Notes: a model not told the origin generated them from the sequence alone. DNA of 64,000 nt from Prevotella sp. (GCA_017561825.1 JAFZBK010000069.1:57249-121248); one strand, 5' to 3'. Shown: positions 17,762 through 26,460, counted from the stretch's first letter. Program-made: numbers and translations.

Positions 17762-18394
17762 ATGGACAATCAGAAGAAGACGAAACGGAAATCAACGGGC
17801 TGTAAGCGTCCTAAGAAGAATCGCGGACGGTTAATCGTTGTCAGTGCTCCCTCCGGCAGCGGAAAGAGCACGATCATCAACTGGCTGTTGCAGGAGCATC
17901 CTGAGCTGAACCTCAGCTTCTCTATCAGCTGTACGAGCAGAGCGCCACGAGGTACGGAGCAGAACGGCGTGGAGTATTTCTTCCTGACGCCAGAGGAATT
18001 CCGTCAGCGCATTGACAACAACGAGTTCCTGGAGTATGAGGAGGTGTATGAAGGACGGTTCTACGGCACCCTGAAAAAGCAGGTGGAGCGTCAGCGTTCG
18101 AAAGGCGAGAACGTGGTGTTTGACGTGGATGTGAAGGGTGGCTGTAACATCAAGAAATATTATGGTGATGAGGCCTTGAGCATCTTTATCCAGCCCCCGT
18201 CGATTGAAGAGCTGCGCCGACGCTTGGAAGGTCGTGGCACGGATACCCCTGAGGTCATCAACCAGCGTATTGAGCGTGCTGGCTTCGAGCTCACCTTTGC
18301 TGATCAGTTCGACCGTGTAGTGGTGAACGACGATCTGGCTACGGCAGAAAATGAAACCCTCGGGATCATCCAGGAATTCTTGGCGAAAGCATAA
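17762..18394 (+). CDS. gmk: Guanylate kinase
   Basis: 210 residues. A basic N-terminal extension of about 25 residues (rich in Lys/Arg) precedes the usual start of the domain at RLIVVSAPSGSGKST, where APSGSGKS is the P-loop. SCTSRAPRGTEQNGVEYFF is the GMP-binding segment. It phosphorylates GMP or dGMP. The extension is longer than in E. coli; an alternative internal start lacks an ATG before the P-loop, so the annotated start stands. Between yicC and nadD on the plus strand. Confidence 0.96.
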   Translation: MDNQKKTKRKSTGCKRPKKNRGRLIVVSAPSGSGKSTIINWLLQEHPELNLSFSISCTSRAPRGTEQNGVEYFFLTPEEFRQRIDNNEFLEYEEVYEGRFYGTLKKQVERQRSKGENVVFDVDVKGGCNIKKYYGDEALSIFIQPPSIEELRRRLEGRGTDTPEVINQRIERAGFELTFADQFDRVVVNDDLATAENETLGIIQEFLAKA

Positions 18395-18409
18395 ATCATA
18401 CCTTGCTGT

Positions 18410-18982
18410 ATGAAGACAGGTTTATTTGGCGGGACCTTCAACCCCATTCATTTCGGACATATCCGACTGGCCCGGCAACTTCTGGAAAGTGCAGGGTTGG
18501 ATGAGGTGTGGTTCATGGTTACCCCCCAGAACCCGTTCAAAGTGAACCATGAACTGCTGTGGGACAGAACGCGCTTTCGGATGGTGGAGATGGCGTTGCA
18601 ACGATACAAGAACCTGGTTGCCTGCGACTATGAGTTCCGTCTGCCCAAACCGTCATTTACCTGGAACACCCTGCAGTCATTGGAGAAGGATTACCCGGAT
18701 CGTACCTTCACACTGCTCATTGGCGGTGACAACTGGGAGAAATTCCCTCAGTGGTACAGATGGGATGATATATTAAGGAACTATGACGTGGTGGTCTATC
18801 CGCGAGAAGGCAGTACCTTCGACAGAGAAAACCTGCCCCCTCGAGTAAAGGTTGTTGAAACCAAACTCATCCCCATCAGCAGTACGCAGATCAGACAACG
18901 TGTGGCGGCAGGGAAATCCATCAGCAGACTGGTCCCTAAGGCCGTAGCCGATTATATCTCGCAAGAGCATCTATACGTATGA
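18410..18982 (+). CDS. nadD: Nicotinate-nucleotide adenylyltransferase
   Basis: 190 residues. GLFGGTFNPIHFGH gives the GxFxPxHxGH nucleotidyltransferase motif, and ISSTQIRQRV near 160 is the second conserved motif. It adenylates nicotinate mononucleotide in NAD synthesis. The last 4 nt overlap the ATG of the following phosphoethanolamine transferase gene (ATGA). Confidence 0.96.
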   Translation: MKTGLFGGTFNPIHFGHIRLARQLLESAGLDEVWFMVTPQNPFKVNHELLWDRTRFRMVEMALQRYKNLVACDYEFRLPKPSFTWNTLQSLEKDYPDRTFTLLIGGDNWEKFPQWYRWDDILRNYDVVVYPREGSTFDRENLPPRVKVVETKLIPISSTQIRQRVAAGKSISRLVPKAVADYISQEHLYV

Positions 18983-20847
18983 GGTATCTTCTGCAGAACA
19001 TCAAAAAGAACGTCGCATTCTGGGTGTTCATGTATGTATTGGGCATCGTGACGGCCTATGTCGTTCTTCCCAACACGCGGAATGCGAAGATATACGACCA
19101 TCTCTATACGGAGCTGTTCGTGGATGTTACCGTGCTGTTCCTCTTTCTCTCCCTACTTCCGCAGAAGATCAGCGTGTGGATCAAACGATTGTTCTATCTC
19201 ATTGCCTATACCGTGGCCATTGTGGATGTGTACTGCTTCATCAAGTTCGGCAGTACGCTTACTCCTACCATGCTGTTGTTGGTAGGTGAGACGAATGCGC
19301 AGGAGGCAGGGGAGTTCCTGAAATCCTATCTCTCTGCCGACATCATCTTCAGTAAGCTCGGATGGGTGTTGCTGGTGATGGTGGTGCATGTTATTTGGAG
19401 TATTTTCCTTTCGAGGAAGGAGAAAGGAGTAGGGAGGAAGGAGAATACTACTAAGTTAAGGCCTGAGGAAACAGGAGAAAGTAGCAAAACACATCATACT
19501 AATCTCCTTACTCGAGTATCCTTACTCCTTTCTCTTATAGCATTCATTTTCTCCCTCACCGACTACTGGCAGAACAAGGTGGCGTTCTATCGGCTGATGT
19601 CGTACCAGACCATTGGTGAGGTGGAGCATGAGCTGACGGAGAAGACCAGGGCAGAGCTGTATCAGCCACTCTACCGGCTGGCGTTCAGCATACGGGCAAA
19701 CCAACTCACAGCCAAGCAGGTGCAGAAGCTGATAACGGGTATCGACAAGGTGCAGGTTGACAGCTGTGCGTTCACCACACCCCATATCGTACTGATTATC
19801 GGTGAGAGCTATAACCGTTACCATGCACAGCTGTATGGCTATGAGAAACCTACCACCCCACGACAGCTGAGACGGGCCCGTCAAGGGGAGCTGATAGCTT
19901 ATCAGGATGTAGTGGCACCGTGGAACCTGACGAGCTTCGTCTTCAAATACCTCTTCTCGCTCTATACCGTGGGCGACAAAGGGGAGTGGTGCAACTATCC
20001 GCTGTTCCCCGAGATCTTCCGTCAGGCGGGCTATCATGTCACCTTCCTCACCAATCAGTTCCTGCCACAGGCTAAGGAAGCGGTGTATGACTTCAGTGGT
20101 GGCTTCTTCCTGAACAACCCCACACTCAGTAACGCGATGTTCGATGCAAGGAACGAGAAGCTGTCGTATTTTGATGAAGGACTGCTGAAAGATTGGGATC
20201 AGTTAATTCGGGAGTACGGGGGTGCGAAGGTACGGGGGAACGAAGATACGAAAAAGGGTGAGCTGACCATCGTACATCTGAAAGGACAGCATCTCGACTA
20301 CCGCACCAGGAGTCCTAAAAACCGCTGGCACTTCAAGCAGGAAGATTATAACCGTCCTGACTTACGACCTGCGGAGATTCAACGTCTGGCCTACTATGAC
20401 AATGCCGTACTGTATAACGACTCTATCGTGGATCAGGTCATCCAACGGGTGGAAGATGAGCAGGCCGTGGTGATCTATGTACCTGATCATGGTGAGGAGT
20501 GCTATGGCGAGGGCGTGCATTTCTGCGGAAGGATGCACAGTACGGAGATTACCGGCAGACTGGCACATGAGGAGTTTGACATTCCGTTCTGGATATGGTG
20601 CTCCCGTTCGTTCAAGACGGAACAGTCAGCACTCTTTGACACCATTGTCAAGGCCAAGAACCGCAGGTATATGACCGATGCGCTACCGTTCCTCTTGCTT
20701 CATCTGGCGGGTATTCATTCGCCCGACTATCGTGAAGAACTGGATATACTGAGTCCGCAGTACTACGAGATGCGTCCGCGTATCCTGAAGAATACGACGG
20801 ACTATGATGAGGTGAAATTAAAAAATAATAAATCGAGTAAGGAGTAA
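18979..20847 (+). CDS. Phosphoethanolamine transferase, sulfatase superfamily, with an inserted repeat-derived segment
   Basis: 622 residues: four or five N-terminal membrane helices (about 1-205) and a periplasmic alkaline-phosphatase-like domain. IGESYNRYHAQLYGYEKPTTP (about 272-292) matches the EptA/CptA nucleophile region, with Ser rather than Thr after GE. YVPDHGEE near 500 supplies metal ligands. It should move phosphoethanolamine to lipid A or another surface glycolipid. Residues about 145-186 (SRKEKGVGRKENTT onward) come from a 123-bp palindromic repeat (19412-19534) lying in frame between two membrane helices; 123 is a multiple of 3 and no stop occurs. The final SSKE and the stop codon come from a second copy at 20834. 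Whether the enzyme still works is not known. Confidence 0.85.
   Translation: MRYLLQNIKKNVAFWVFMYVLGIVTAYVVLPNTRNAKIYDHLYTELFVDVTVLFLFLSLLPQKISVWIKRLFYLIAYTVAIVDVYCFIKFGSTLTPTMLLLVGETNAQEAGEFLKSYLSADIIFSKLGWVLLVMVVHVIWSIFLSRKEKGVGRKENTTKLRPEETGESSKTHHTNLLTRVSLLLSLIAFIFSLTDYWQNKVAFYRLMSYQTIGEVEHELTEKTRAELYQPLYRLAFSIRANQLTAKQVQKLITGIDKVQVDSCAFTTPHIVLIIGESYNRYHAQLYGYEKPTTPRQLRRARQGELIAYQDVVAPWNLTSFVFKYLFSLYTVGDKGEWCNYPLFPEIFRQAGYHVTFLTNQFLPQAKEAVYDFSGGFFLNNPTLSNAMFDARNEKLSYFDEGLLKDWDQLIREYGGAKVRGNEDTKKGELTIVHLKGQHLDYRTRSPKNRWHFKQEDYNRPDLRPAEIQRLAYYDNAVLYNDSIVDQVIQRVEDEQAVVIYVPDHGEECYGEGVHFCGRMHSTEITGRLAHEEFDIPFWIWCSRSFKTEQSALFDTIVKAKNRRYMTDALPFLLLHLAGIHSPDYREELDILSPQYYEMRPRILKNTTDYDEVKLKNNKSSKE
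19412..19534 (+). repeat. Palindromic heptamer-armed element, copy 1 (inside a CDS)
   Basis: 123 bp. The left arm is purine-rich and reads as 7-bp units (GAGGAAG, GAGAAAG, GAGTAGG, GAGGAAG). A 67-bp core follows, beginning GAGAATACTACTAAG and ending CTAATCTCC, then a pyrimidine-rich right arm. The left arm is the reverse complement of the right arm of copy 2 with one mismatch in 33. It lies in frame in the phosphoethanolamine transferase gene. Confidence 0.85.
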
Positions 20848-20957
20848 GGACGAAGGAGTAAGGAGAATACTACTAAGTCTAGGCATGAGGAAACAGGAGC
20901 AAATGGCACAATACTCAAAGCTAATCTCCTTCCTCCCTACTCCTTCCTCCTTCCTCG
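20834..20957 (+). repeat. Palindromic heptamer-armed element, copy 2
   Basis: 124 bp. The left arm reads GAGTAAG, GAGTAAG, GACGAAG, GAGTAAG; the core matches copy 1 at 54 of 67 positions by eye without gaps; the right arm is CCTTCCT-type heptamers. It begins inside the 3' end of the phosphoethanolamine transferase gene and provides its stop codon. A short GAGCGAAGCGAACGTAAA follows, repeated at about 22044 before the next junction. Confidence 0.85.
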
Positions 20958-20993
20958 AAAAAGTGAGCGAAGCGAACGTAAAATATATTATTA

Positions 20994-22061
20994 ATGAGGG
21001 ATGAGATATTGAGTAAGGTGGAGTCACAGGCGTTGCGCGGCATAGCCATTCTGGGCATTGTGCTGCACAACTACTGTCATTTCCTGGGTTTTGCGGTGAA
21101 GGAGAACGAATACACGTTCACCACCGAGAAACCTATGCAGATGCTGGAGAAGGTGATGGCAATGGACAAAGACCTGTTCATCCACTTCTTCTCGTTCTTC
21201 GGTCATTATGGCGTACCTATCTTTCTCTTCATCAGTGGCTACGGATTGGTGAAGAAATACGAGAGCACGACAAGACAAGGGAACGAGGGCACGGCACAGT
21301 GGATATGGAAGCATTTCCGCAAGCTGTTCCGACTGATGATCTGGGGCTACCTGCTGTTCATGGCGATTTATTTCCTGCGCCATACGGATGGGGCACGGAT
21401 ATTCACCATAGACCGTATCATGGCACATCTCACCATGACAGTAAACTTCCTCTATTGGTTGCCCGACAAGGTCATCTTCCCTGGACCGTATTGGTTCTTC
21501 GGACTGATGATTCAGCTGTATATCCTCTACCGGTTAGTGTTCTACCGCTGGCGAGGCTATGGTCTGCTGTTGGGAACAGTGGTGGTATGCTGGCTCCTGC
21601 AATGGTGGGCGGCACTGAGCAACCCCTGCGATTTCAACCTGCTGAACTACCTCAGGTATAACTTCATCGGGGGCATGTTGCCCTTCTGCATGGGAATAGC
21701 ATATGCACGCTATATGAAAAGACAGCTTTCCTCTGTACGTTACCTGCTCATTGCCCTCCTCTCGGCAGTGGGAGTAGTGGTAGGAAGCATGAGTGTGCAT
21801 ACCTGGCTGTGGGTTCCCCTGTTCATCACCACGGGTGGCGTGGCCACAGTGAAACTGCTACCGCAGTGGCTGATGAAGCCCTGTGCGTGGTTTGGAGGTA
21901 TCTCGGCAGCCTTGTTTGTGATGCATCCCGTGATGCGCGAACTGATCATCTCGCATTACCGCAAGGTTGACATCTATTGGGGCATCATCATCTATCTGCT
22001 GGCGGCAGTGGCACTGGCGATGCTGATGCAGTATTTGATGAATAGAGCGAAGCGAACGTAA
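20994..22061 (+). CDS. Acyltransferase 3 family membrane protein (first of two)
   Basis: 355 residues with about ten hydrophobic segments. LRGIAILGIVLHNYCHF (about 14-30) has the conserved LRG...H of the acyltransferase-3 family, and YGVPIFLFISGYGLVKKY matches the second motif (FFxxSGF-like). Such proteins O-acetylate or otherwise acylate surface polysaccharides or lipids. It lies between repeat copy 2 and a second acyltransferase-3 gene (2-nt gap), in a group that looks devoted to envelope modification. Confidence 0.8.
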   Translation: MRDEILSKVESQALRGIAILGIVLHNYCHFLGFAVKENEYTFTTEKPMQMLEKVMAMDKDLFIHFFSFFGHYGVPIFLFISGYGLVKKYESTTRQGNEGTAQWIWKHFRKLFRLMIWGYLLFMAIYFLRHTDGARIFTIDRIMAHLTMTVNFLYWLPDKVIFPGPYWFFGLMIQLYILYRLVFYRWRGYGLLLGTVVVCWLLQWWAALSNPCDFNLLNYLRYNFIGGMLPFCMGIAYARYMKRQLSSVRYLLIALLSAVGVVVGSMSVHTWLWVPLFITTGGVATVKLLPQWLMKPCAWFGGISAALFVMHPVMRELIISHYRKVDIYWGIIIYLLAAVALAMLMQYLMNRAKRT

Positions 22062-22063
22062 AT

Positions 22064-23068
22064 ATGAAGATAAAAGAGATAGAGTGGTTGGATTTCAGTA
22101 AGTACCGCAGTGCACTGATGGGTGCTGCGATGCTGTTCGTGATGTTCTTCCATGTGTCTATGCCGAATAGCTACATGATGTATGGCGTGGTGCGTTGCGG
22201 TAATATCGGTGTTGACATGTTCCTCTTTCTCAGCGGTATCGGGTTATGGTATTCGTGGACGAAGCAACCCTCGCTGAAACACTTCTTCAAGCGCCGTTAT
22301 CTCCGTATCTATCCTGCCTGGCTCATCATGGCACTGCTGTTCTATATCCCCAACTACCTGAATGTGAAGGGAGGCGGGTATAGTCCTAATATCGGTCATC
22401 TGATAGCGAACATCCTGTTCAACTGGAGTTTCTGGCGCATCGATGATCTCACCTTCTGGTTCATCCCCTCCATCATGATGCTCTACACGGTGGCTCCTTT
22501 CTATATGGAACTCATCAAGAAGCACCCTTCCTACCAATGGCTCGTGGTGGTGGCTATCGTATGGGCCGTGATGGTGCAGTACTACCCGCCTGTGCATCGT
22601 TCCGTAGGACATGTAGAGATCTTCTGGAGCAGGATTCCCATCTTCCTGTTAGGTATCAACTTCGGACAGTGGGTCAAGGAGAAGCGTACGATGGAAGGAG
22701 CGGCCATCTGGTGGATCCTGCTATTGTTCATCCTCTCGTTCATGATGTGCATAGAGTTCGAGAACCACTGGCGTGGCAAGTTCCCGCTGTTCCTGGAGCG
22801 AATGGTCTATATCCCCTGCTCCATCACGGCCATGATCCTGCTGTGTCGTGCCTTCCGCTATGCGCCCAAGTGGCTCCTCACCTTCCTCACCTTCATCGGT
22901 GGCATCAGTCTGGAGCTCTACCTCATCCATGTGCAGTTCGTGCTGAAATACGTCAATGAGTACCATCTGGGCTATTGCTTAACCGTCCTGCTCATGATCG
23001 CCATCAGCATCCCTCTTGCCTGGCTACTGTCAAAGGCAGTAAGTAAAATTGAAAAATTGAAAAATTAA
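22064..23068 (+). CDS. Acyltransferase 3 family membrane protein (second of two)
   Basis: 334 residues with about ten hydrophobic segments. YRSALMGAAMLFVMFFHVSMP carries the conserved helix-1 His, NIGVDMFLFLSGIGLWYSW the second family motif and KRRYLRIYPAW the RRxxRIxP-like basic motif. It likely acylates a surface glycan. The C-terminal KIEKLKN is encoded by a short tandem array (octamer-like ATTGAAAA units) that also contains the stop codon, so the native C terminus may have been replaced. Confidence 0.82.
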   Translation: MKIKEIEWLDFSKYRSALMGAAMLFVMFFHVSMPNSYMMYGVVRCGNIGVDMFLFLSGIGLWYSWTKQPSLKHFFKRRYLRIYPAWLIMALLFYIPNYLNVKGGGYSPNIGHLIANILFNWSFWRIDDLTFWFIPSIMMLYTVAPFYMELIKKHPSYQWLVVVAIVWAVMVQYYPPVHRSVGHVEIFWSRIPIFLLGINFGQWVKEKRTMEGAAIWWILLLFILSFMMCIEFENHWRGKFPLFLERMVYIPCSITAMILLCRAFRYAPKWLLTFLTFIGGISLELYLIHVQFVLKYVNEYHLGYCLTVLLMIAISIPLAWLLSKAVSKIEKLKN

Positions 23069-23108
23069 AAAATTGAAGTTCAAAGGTAATCATAATGTTC
23101 AATGTTCA
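23046..23108 (+). repeat. Tandem short-unit arrays at the acyltransferase/UbiA junction
   Basis: 23046-23079 holds ATTGAAAA-type units of about 8 bp spanning the upstream stop codon. 23095-23108 holds two ATGTTCA heptamers, and a third diverged unit begins with the ATG of the prenyltransferase gene at 23109. Confidence 0.7.
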
Positions 23109-23987
23109 ATGATAAATAGCATCCTAAATCTCATTCGTCCCCAGCAATGGCTCAAGAACGCCTTTGTGCTGATGCCGGTGTTCTTCGGTGGCAGCTTGTT
23201 AGACCGTAGTGCCTTGTACGCATCCGTGGTCACCTTCATTGCCTTCTGCTGGATAGCCTCAGCGGTGTATTGTTTCAATGATATCATTGATGTGGCATAC
23301 GACAGGCGTCATCCCGTGAAATGTCATCGTCCTATTGCCAGTGGGGCAGTCAGCATGAAGCAGGCATACGGCTTGATGATCCTGATGTTCATCCTGTCGA
23401 TAGGCACTATCCTGCTGCTGAAAGACAACATGCTGTTGGTAGGTGGCATCATCCTGTTCTACTTCGTGTTGAACCTCGCCTACTGTCTTTGGCTGAAGCA
23501 GCATGCCATCGTGGATGTTTGTGTGATTGCCTTCGGTTTCGTGTTACGGTTGATTGCCGGTGGTGAGGCCTCTGGAGTGGTGTTGAGTAAGTGGATTGTG
23601 CTGATGACCTTCCTCATCACCCTGTTCATGTCATTCGCCAAGCGTCGTGATGATGTGCTCAGGATGGAGGCTACAGGCGAGGCACCCCGCAAGAACACCA
23701 TCCGTTACAATCTCACGTTCATCAACCAAGCCATCACCATCACCGCCTCAGTAACACTGGTCTGCTATATCATGTACACGGTGAGTCCTGAGGTAACAGC
23801 TCGTACACATTCCGAATACCTGTACCTCACTACCTGTTTAGCATTATTAGGATTATTACGTTACATCCAGCTCACGGTGGTTGACAAGCGCAGTGGTGAC
23901 CCCACGAAAATCATGCTGCGCGACCGGTTCACTCAGATCATTGTGGTGCTTTTCGCCCTCGTGTTCTTCTTCGTTATCTATATGTGA
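23109..23987 (+). CDS. UbiA-family prenyltransferase (decaprenyl-phosphate phosphoribosyltransferase-like)
   Basis: 292 residues from ATG at 23109 (MINSILNLIRPQQWLKN), which fits the family N terminus; an upstream in-frame ATG at 23073 would add repeat-derived residues. Nine or so membrane helices. SAVYCFNDIIDVAYDRRHP matches the first Asp-rich motif of the UbiA superfamily, and RPxQWLKN with KCHRPIASG is typical of the DPPR-synthase branch, which transfers 5-phosphoribose to a polyprenyl phosphate. The donor and product here are inference. Its last 10 nt overlap the end of the convergent WG-repeat gene. Confidence 0.82.
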   Translation: MINSILNLIRPQQWLKNAFVLMPVFFGGSLLDRSALYASVVTFIAFCWIASAVYCFNDIIDVAYDRRHPVKCHRPIASGAVSMKQAYGLMILMFILSIGTILLLKDNMLLVGGIILFYFVLNLAYCLWLKQHAIVDVCVIAFGFVLRLIAGGEASGVVLSKWIVLMTFLITLFMSFAKRRDDVLRMEATGEAPRKNTIRYNLTFINQAITITASVTLVCYIMYTVSPEVTARTHSEYLYLTTCLALLGLLRYIQLTVVDKRSGDPTKIMLRDRFTQIIVVLFALVFFFVIYM

Positions 23988-24637
23988 TTCAATTTCACCT
24001 TCTTCTTATTAACGATCCCTTCAAAATACGGCGGTTCATCCATCAAATGGATATCATCGTAGATGAAGTCAGCCACCACTGTATCCTTCTGGTCAGGCAG
24101 GATCAGTCCCATCTTCCCATCCTTCTGCGCGATAATCGGCATCGTTACCAGATCATCCACATAGGTATAACAGGTGCGAAGGAAATCATATTGCGGTGAC
24201 ACGAGGATATTGCCTTTGCAGTCCTTGATGCCGAACTTCCCATCCTGTTCAAACACCTCATGAAACTGGATATACTTGCTTTTTATTCGCTTCAGGTAGA
24301 ACTCCATCTTCTGACGGTTGTTCGCCATTTCCAGCATATAGTCGAACGTGTCGCAGTAGTTGGCGATGGCGCGAGCCAGAACGATCTTGAAGTCAAGACC
24401 GCTGATGGATTTCCTGTTCAGGTCGATATAATGTGCAATGGCCTCCTCTTTTTGGGGAATGGTAAGGGTTGACAGCGCCTCTTCGAATTTCTCCATGATT
24501 CGCTTGCTACCGCTCATCCCTTTGATGTAACGATGCATCTGACGTCCCATTTCCTGACACACAAACTTATCGATCTGGTGGATCTCAATGGGATCGATAT
24601 ACAATTCCTCGAAGTTTTCCTGTGTTATCTTGTTCAT
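23978..24637 (-). CDS. WG-repeat-containing protein, function unknown
   Basis: 219 residues from ATG at 24637, chosen because a strong AGGAGG (complement at 24645-24650) precedes it; the frame remains open to 24796 but that part crosses the promoter. The N-terminal about 125 residues are helical and rich in Glu/Lys. The C-terminal part carries KFGIKDCKGNILVSPQYD and KMGLILPDQKDTVVADFIYDDI, two KWG/WG-type beta repeats. Cytoplasmic by composition. No function can be assigned. It ends inside the 3' end of the convergent UbiA gene. Confidence 0.75.
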   Translation of the reverse strand: MNKITQENFEELYIDPIEIHQIDKFVCQEMGRQMHRYIKGMSGSKRIMEKFEEALSTLTIPQKEEAIAHYIDLNRKSISGLDFKIVLARAIANYCDTFDYMLEMANNRQKMEFYLKRIKSKYIQFHEVFEQDGKFGIKDCKGNILVSPQYDFLRTCYTYVDDLVTMPIIAQKDGKMGLILPDQKDTVVADFIYDDIHLMDEPPYFEGIVNKKKVKLNHI

Positions 24638-24668
24638 GGTAATACCTCCTATTTCTTTGCTACTGGTA

Positions 24669-24790
24669 CAAAGGTACGAATAAGCGAGCGAAAAACAAAA
24701 CAAATAATGAAAAATTTGTTTATATTTCCGAGCGGGAGTACCTTCAACGTAGTTAGAGGTACGAATAAGCGAGCGAAATACAAAATAAAA
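24669..24790 (-). promoter_or_regulatory. Repeated promoter cassette (two copies) upstream of the WG gene
   Basis: Copy 1 (24669-24699, minus strand) has a TACCTTTG -7 box at 24676-24669, a 19-bp spacer containing CGCTCGCTTATTCG, and TTTTG. Upstream on the minus strand AAACAAAT/ATTTGTTT can form a hairpin. Copy 2 (24757-24790) keeps the spacer but its -7 box has decayed to TACCTCTA. Confidence 0.6.
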
Positions 24791-24832
24791 ACTCAATTAT
24801 TTTGTTTATATGAATAAAGGAGTAATAAAAAA

Positions 24833-26248
24833 ATGGTTATAAAGAATATATACAGATTAGGTTTGTTATATATCTTCTTATTTGTCTTTCTCACACAGAC
24901 AGATGCCGAAGTGCTTAACGACTCTACCATCAACGAATTGATAAAGGTTGGCCTACCCGTGGTTATCGTGGAAACAGAGGGTGGCATCGAACCAACCTAT
25001 GAAGATGTTGATGCACAAGAAGGTTGTCTTGGCGGCAGTATCCGCAATGCCACGAAAGAGCCAGGAAGGGTTGTGGTGAAGGATACGGCAGGTGTGATTT
25101 ACGACAGTGGTTACTTCGTTGAAGATGAAAGCGGCATGACGGTGAAGGTGAGGGGAAACTGGAGCGCACGCCGCCCTAAGAAACCATATCGTATCAAACT
25201 CCAGAAGAAGGCTGATCTGTTGGGAAGAGGTGATAAGCACTTTAACGACAAGAAATGGCTGTTGCTCCCCTTTTTCGATTTGAACGAGATGATTGGACTG
25301 AAGGTGAGCGAACTGATGGAGATGGAGTGGACTCCACAGTTTCGTTTCGTTAATCTGGTGTTCAATGGCGACTTCCGCGGCCTTTACCTGCTGATGGAGG
25401 CAGTGGAGCGCAATACCGACTGTCGGATTAATGTGAAGAAGTCAGGCTTCCTTGTCGAACTGGATCCTTACTGGTGGAACGAACCTGTCTATGTTCCCTC
25501 CTCCGTAGAACTGCCGCTGAATTACACCTTCAAGTATCCTGACGACGAGGATGTGACGGAGGAACAGATGTCGTATATCGGACAGGTACTGCTTGAAGCA
25601 GAGAGTGCCATGGAAGATAGTACAGGCTTGTACGAACAAAAGATCGACGTTGAGTCGTTTGCCCGATGGATGTTGGCGCACGACATACTGGGAAACACCG
25701 ACGGTGCTGGCTCGAACATCTTCCTGTCGAAGTATGACGATACGGATGCTTCGTTGTTGAAGATGCCCTGTCTATGGGACTATGAGGCCATCATGAAGAG
25801 TGAAGAATGGGACGACATGCATGGACGATACTATTTCCAACGACTTTTTAATAACAGTGACAGTACTTTCACCAATTGTTACAGGGAACTATGGGAACAG
25901 AACAAGGACAGAGTCTTTAGTGAGTTGCTCGCGTTCCTCAAAGATTATCTGGCTTCAGATATCAGGAAAGCCGTTGATGCTTCCATCAAGCTCAATAATA
26001 ATCGATGGGCTCGTTATACGTACAAGTTGTCGCTTTCGGCAAAGTTCATCAGTCAGGCACGAAACTATTTTACAAATCGGAAAGAATGGCTCGATCATGC
26101 CATCAGAGATCTCAACACATCAGATATCGTATCATGCCAAGAATCTCCTAACCTGAACGGATCATACTACACCCTGCAGGGTATCCGTGTATCTCATCCA
26201 ACGCGTGGGGTATATATTAAAGGGGGAAAGAAGATGGTGGTGCGTTAA
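24833..26248 (+). CDS. CotH kinase-like secreted protein
   Basis: 471 residues with an N-terminal hydrophobic signal (about 8-25). The CotH-type protein-kinase fold is indicated by VKVRGNWSARRPKKPYRIKLQKK (about 102-125), KKWLLLPFFDLNEMIG, FRGLYLLMEAVER and the metal-site region AHDILGNTDGAGSNIFL followed by LWDYEAI, close to the usual HxxxxxxDxxxxN...WDxD. The second Asp of WDxD is replaced by Glu (WDYE). The last about 28 residues (YYTLQGIRVSHPTRGVYIKG) resemble the tail of the esterase at the window start and a type IX sorting signal. A GGAG-like sequence precedes the ATG. Target of phosphorylation, if any, is unknown. Confidence 0.82.
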   Translation: MVIKNIYRLGLLYIFLFVFLTQTDAEVLNDSTINELIKVGLPVVIVETEGGIEPTYEDVDAQEGCLGGSIRNATKEPGRVVVKDTAGVIYDSGYFVEDESGMTVKVRGNWSARRPKKPYRIKLQKKADLLGRGDKHFNDKKWLLLPFFDLNEMIGLKVSELMEMEWTPQFRFVNLVFNGDFRGLYLLMEAVERNTDCRINVKKSGFLVELDPYWWNEPVYVPSSVELPLNYTFKYPDDEDVTEEQMSYIGQVLLEAESAMEDSTGLYEQKIDVESFARWMLAHDILGNTDGAGSNIFLSKYDDTDASLLKMPCLWDYEAIMKSEEWDDMHGRYYFQRLFNNSDSTFTNCYRELWEQNKDRVFSELLAFLKDYLASDIRKAVDASIKLNNNRWARYTYKLSLSAKFISQARNYFTNRKEWLDHAIRDLNTSDIVSCQESPNLNGSYYTLQGIRVSHPTRGVYIKGGKKMVVR

Positions 26249-26276
26249 ATCGCAAAATGTGAAAATGTTTTGTACT

Positions 26277-26342
26277 CTGGGAGTGAGAACGTCAAACGCT
26301 AAGAGAGAGAACGTCACTCTCTGGGAGCGAATGACGCGTTCA
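26277..26342. repeat. Triplet of 22-bp tandem units upstream of the GNAT pair
   Basis: Units begin at 26277, 26299 and 26321, each exactly 22 bp: CT(G/A)(G/A)GAG followed by GAGAACGTCA in units 1 and 2, with a more diverged third (CTGGGAGCGAATGACG). Unit 2 contains AGAGAG...CTCTCT as an inverted pair around AACGTCA when read into unit 3. No gene lies in 26249-26460. Confidence 0.7.
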
Positions 26343-26404
26343 GTGTTTTTTAACAGTACAGTCCTATTCCTTTAACGGATTTTTGCACGCTACAAGGCGT
26401 GATA

Positions 26405-26436
26405 TTTGGAAGTGTCGGGAAAAATCCGTAATTTTG
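26405..26436 (+). promoter_or_regulatory. -33/-7 promoter of the GNAT gene pair
   Basis: TTTG (26405-26408) and TAATTTTG (26429-26436) are 20 bp apart. The -33 context GATATTTGGAAGT is shared with the aroQ promoter at 50577-50589, which also has a 20-bp spacer. Confidence 0.65.
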
Positions 26437-26460
26437 CAACAAAATCAGAAAACTAAGGAA

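Noticed and set aside
19412-19534. Repeat copy 1 as a cause of gene inactivation
   Set aside because: The insert keeps the frame and the catalytic region downstream is intact, so a pseudogene call is not supported by sequence alone.
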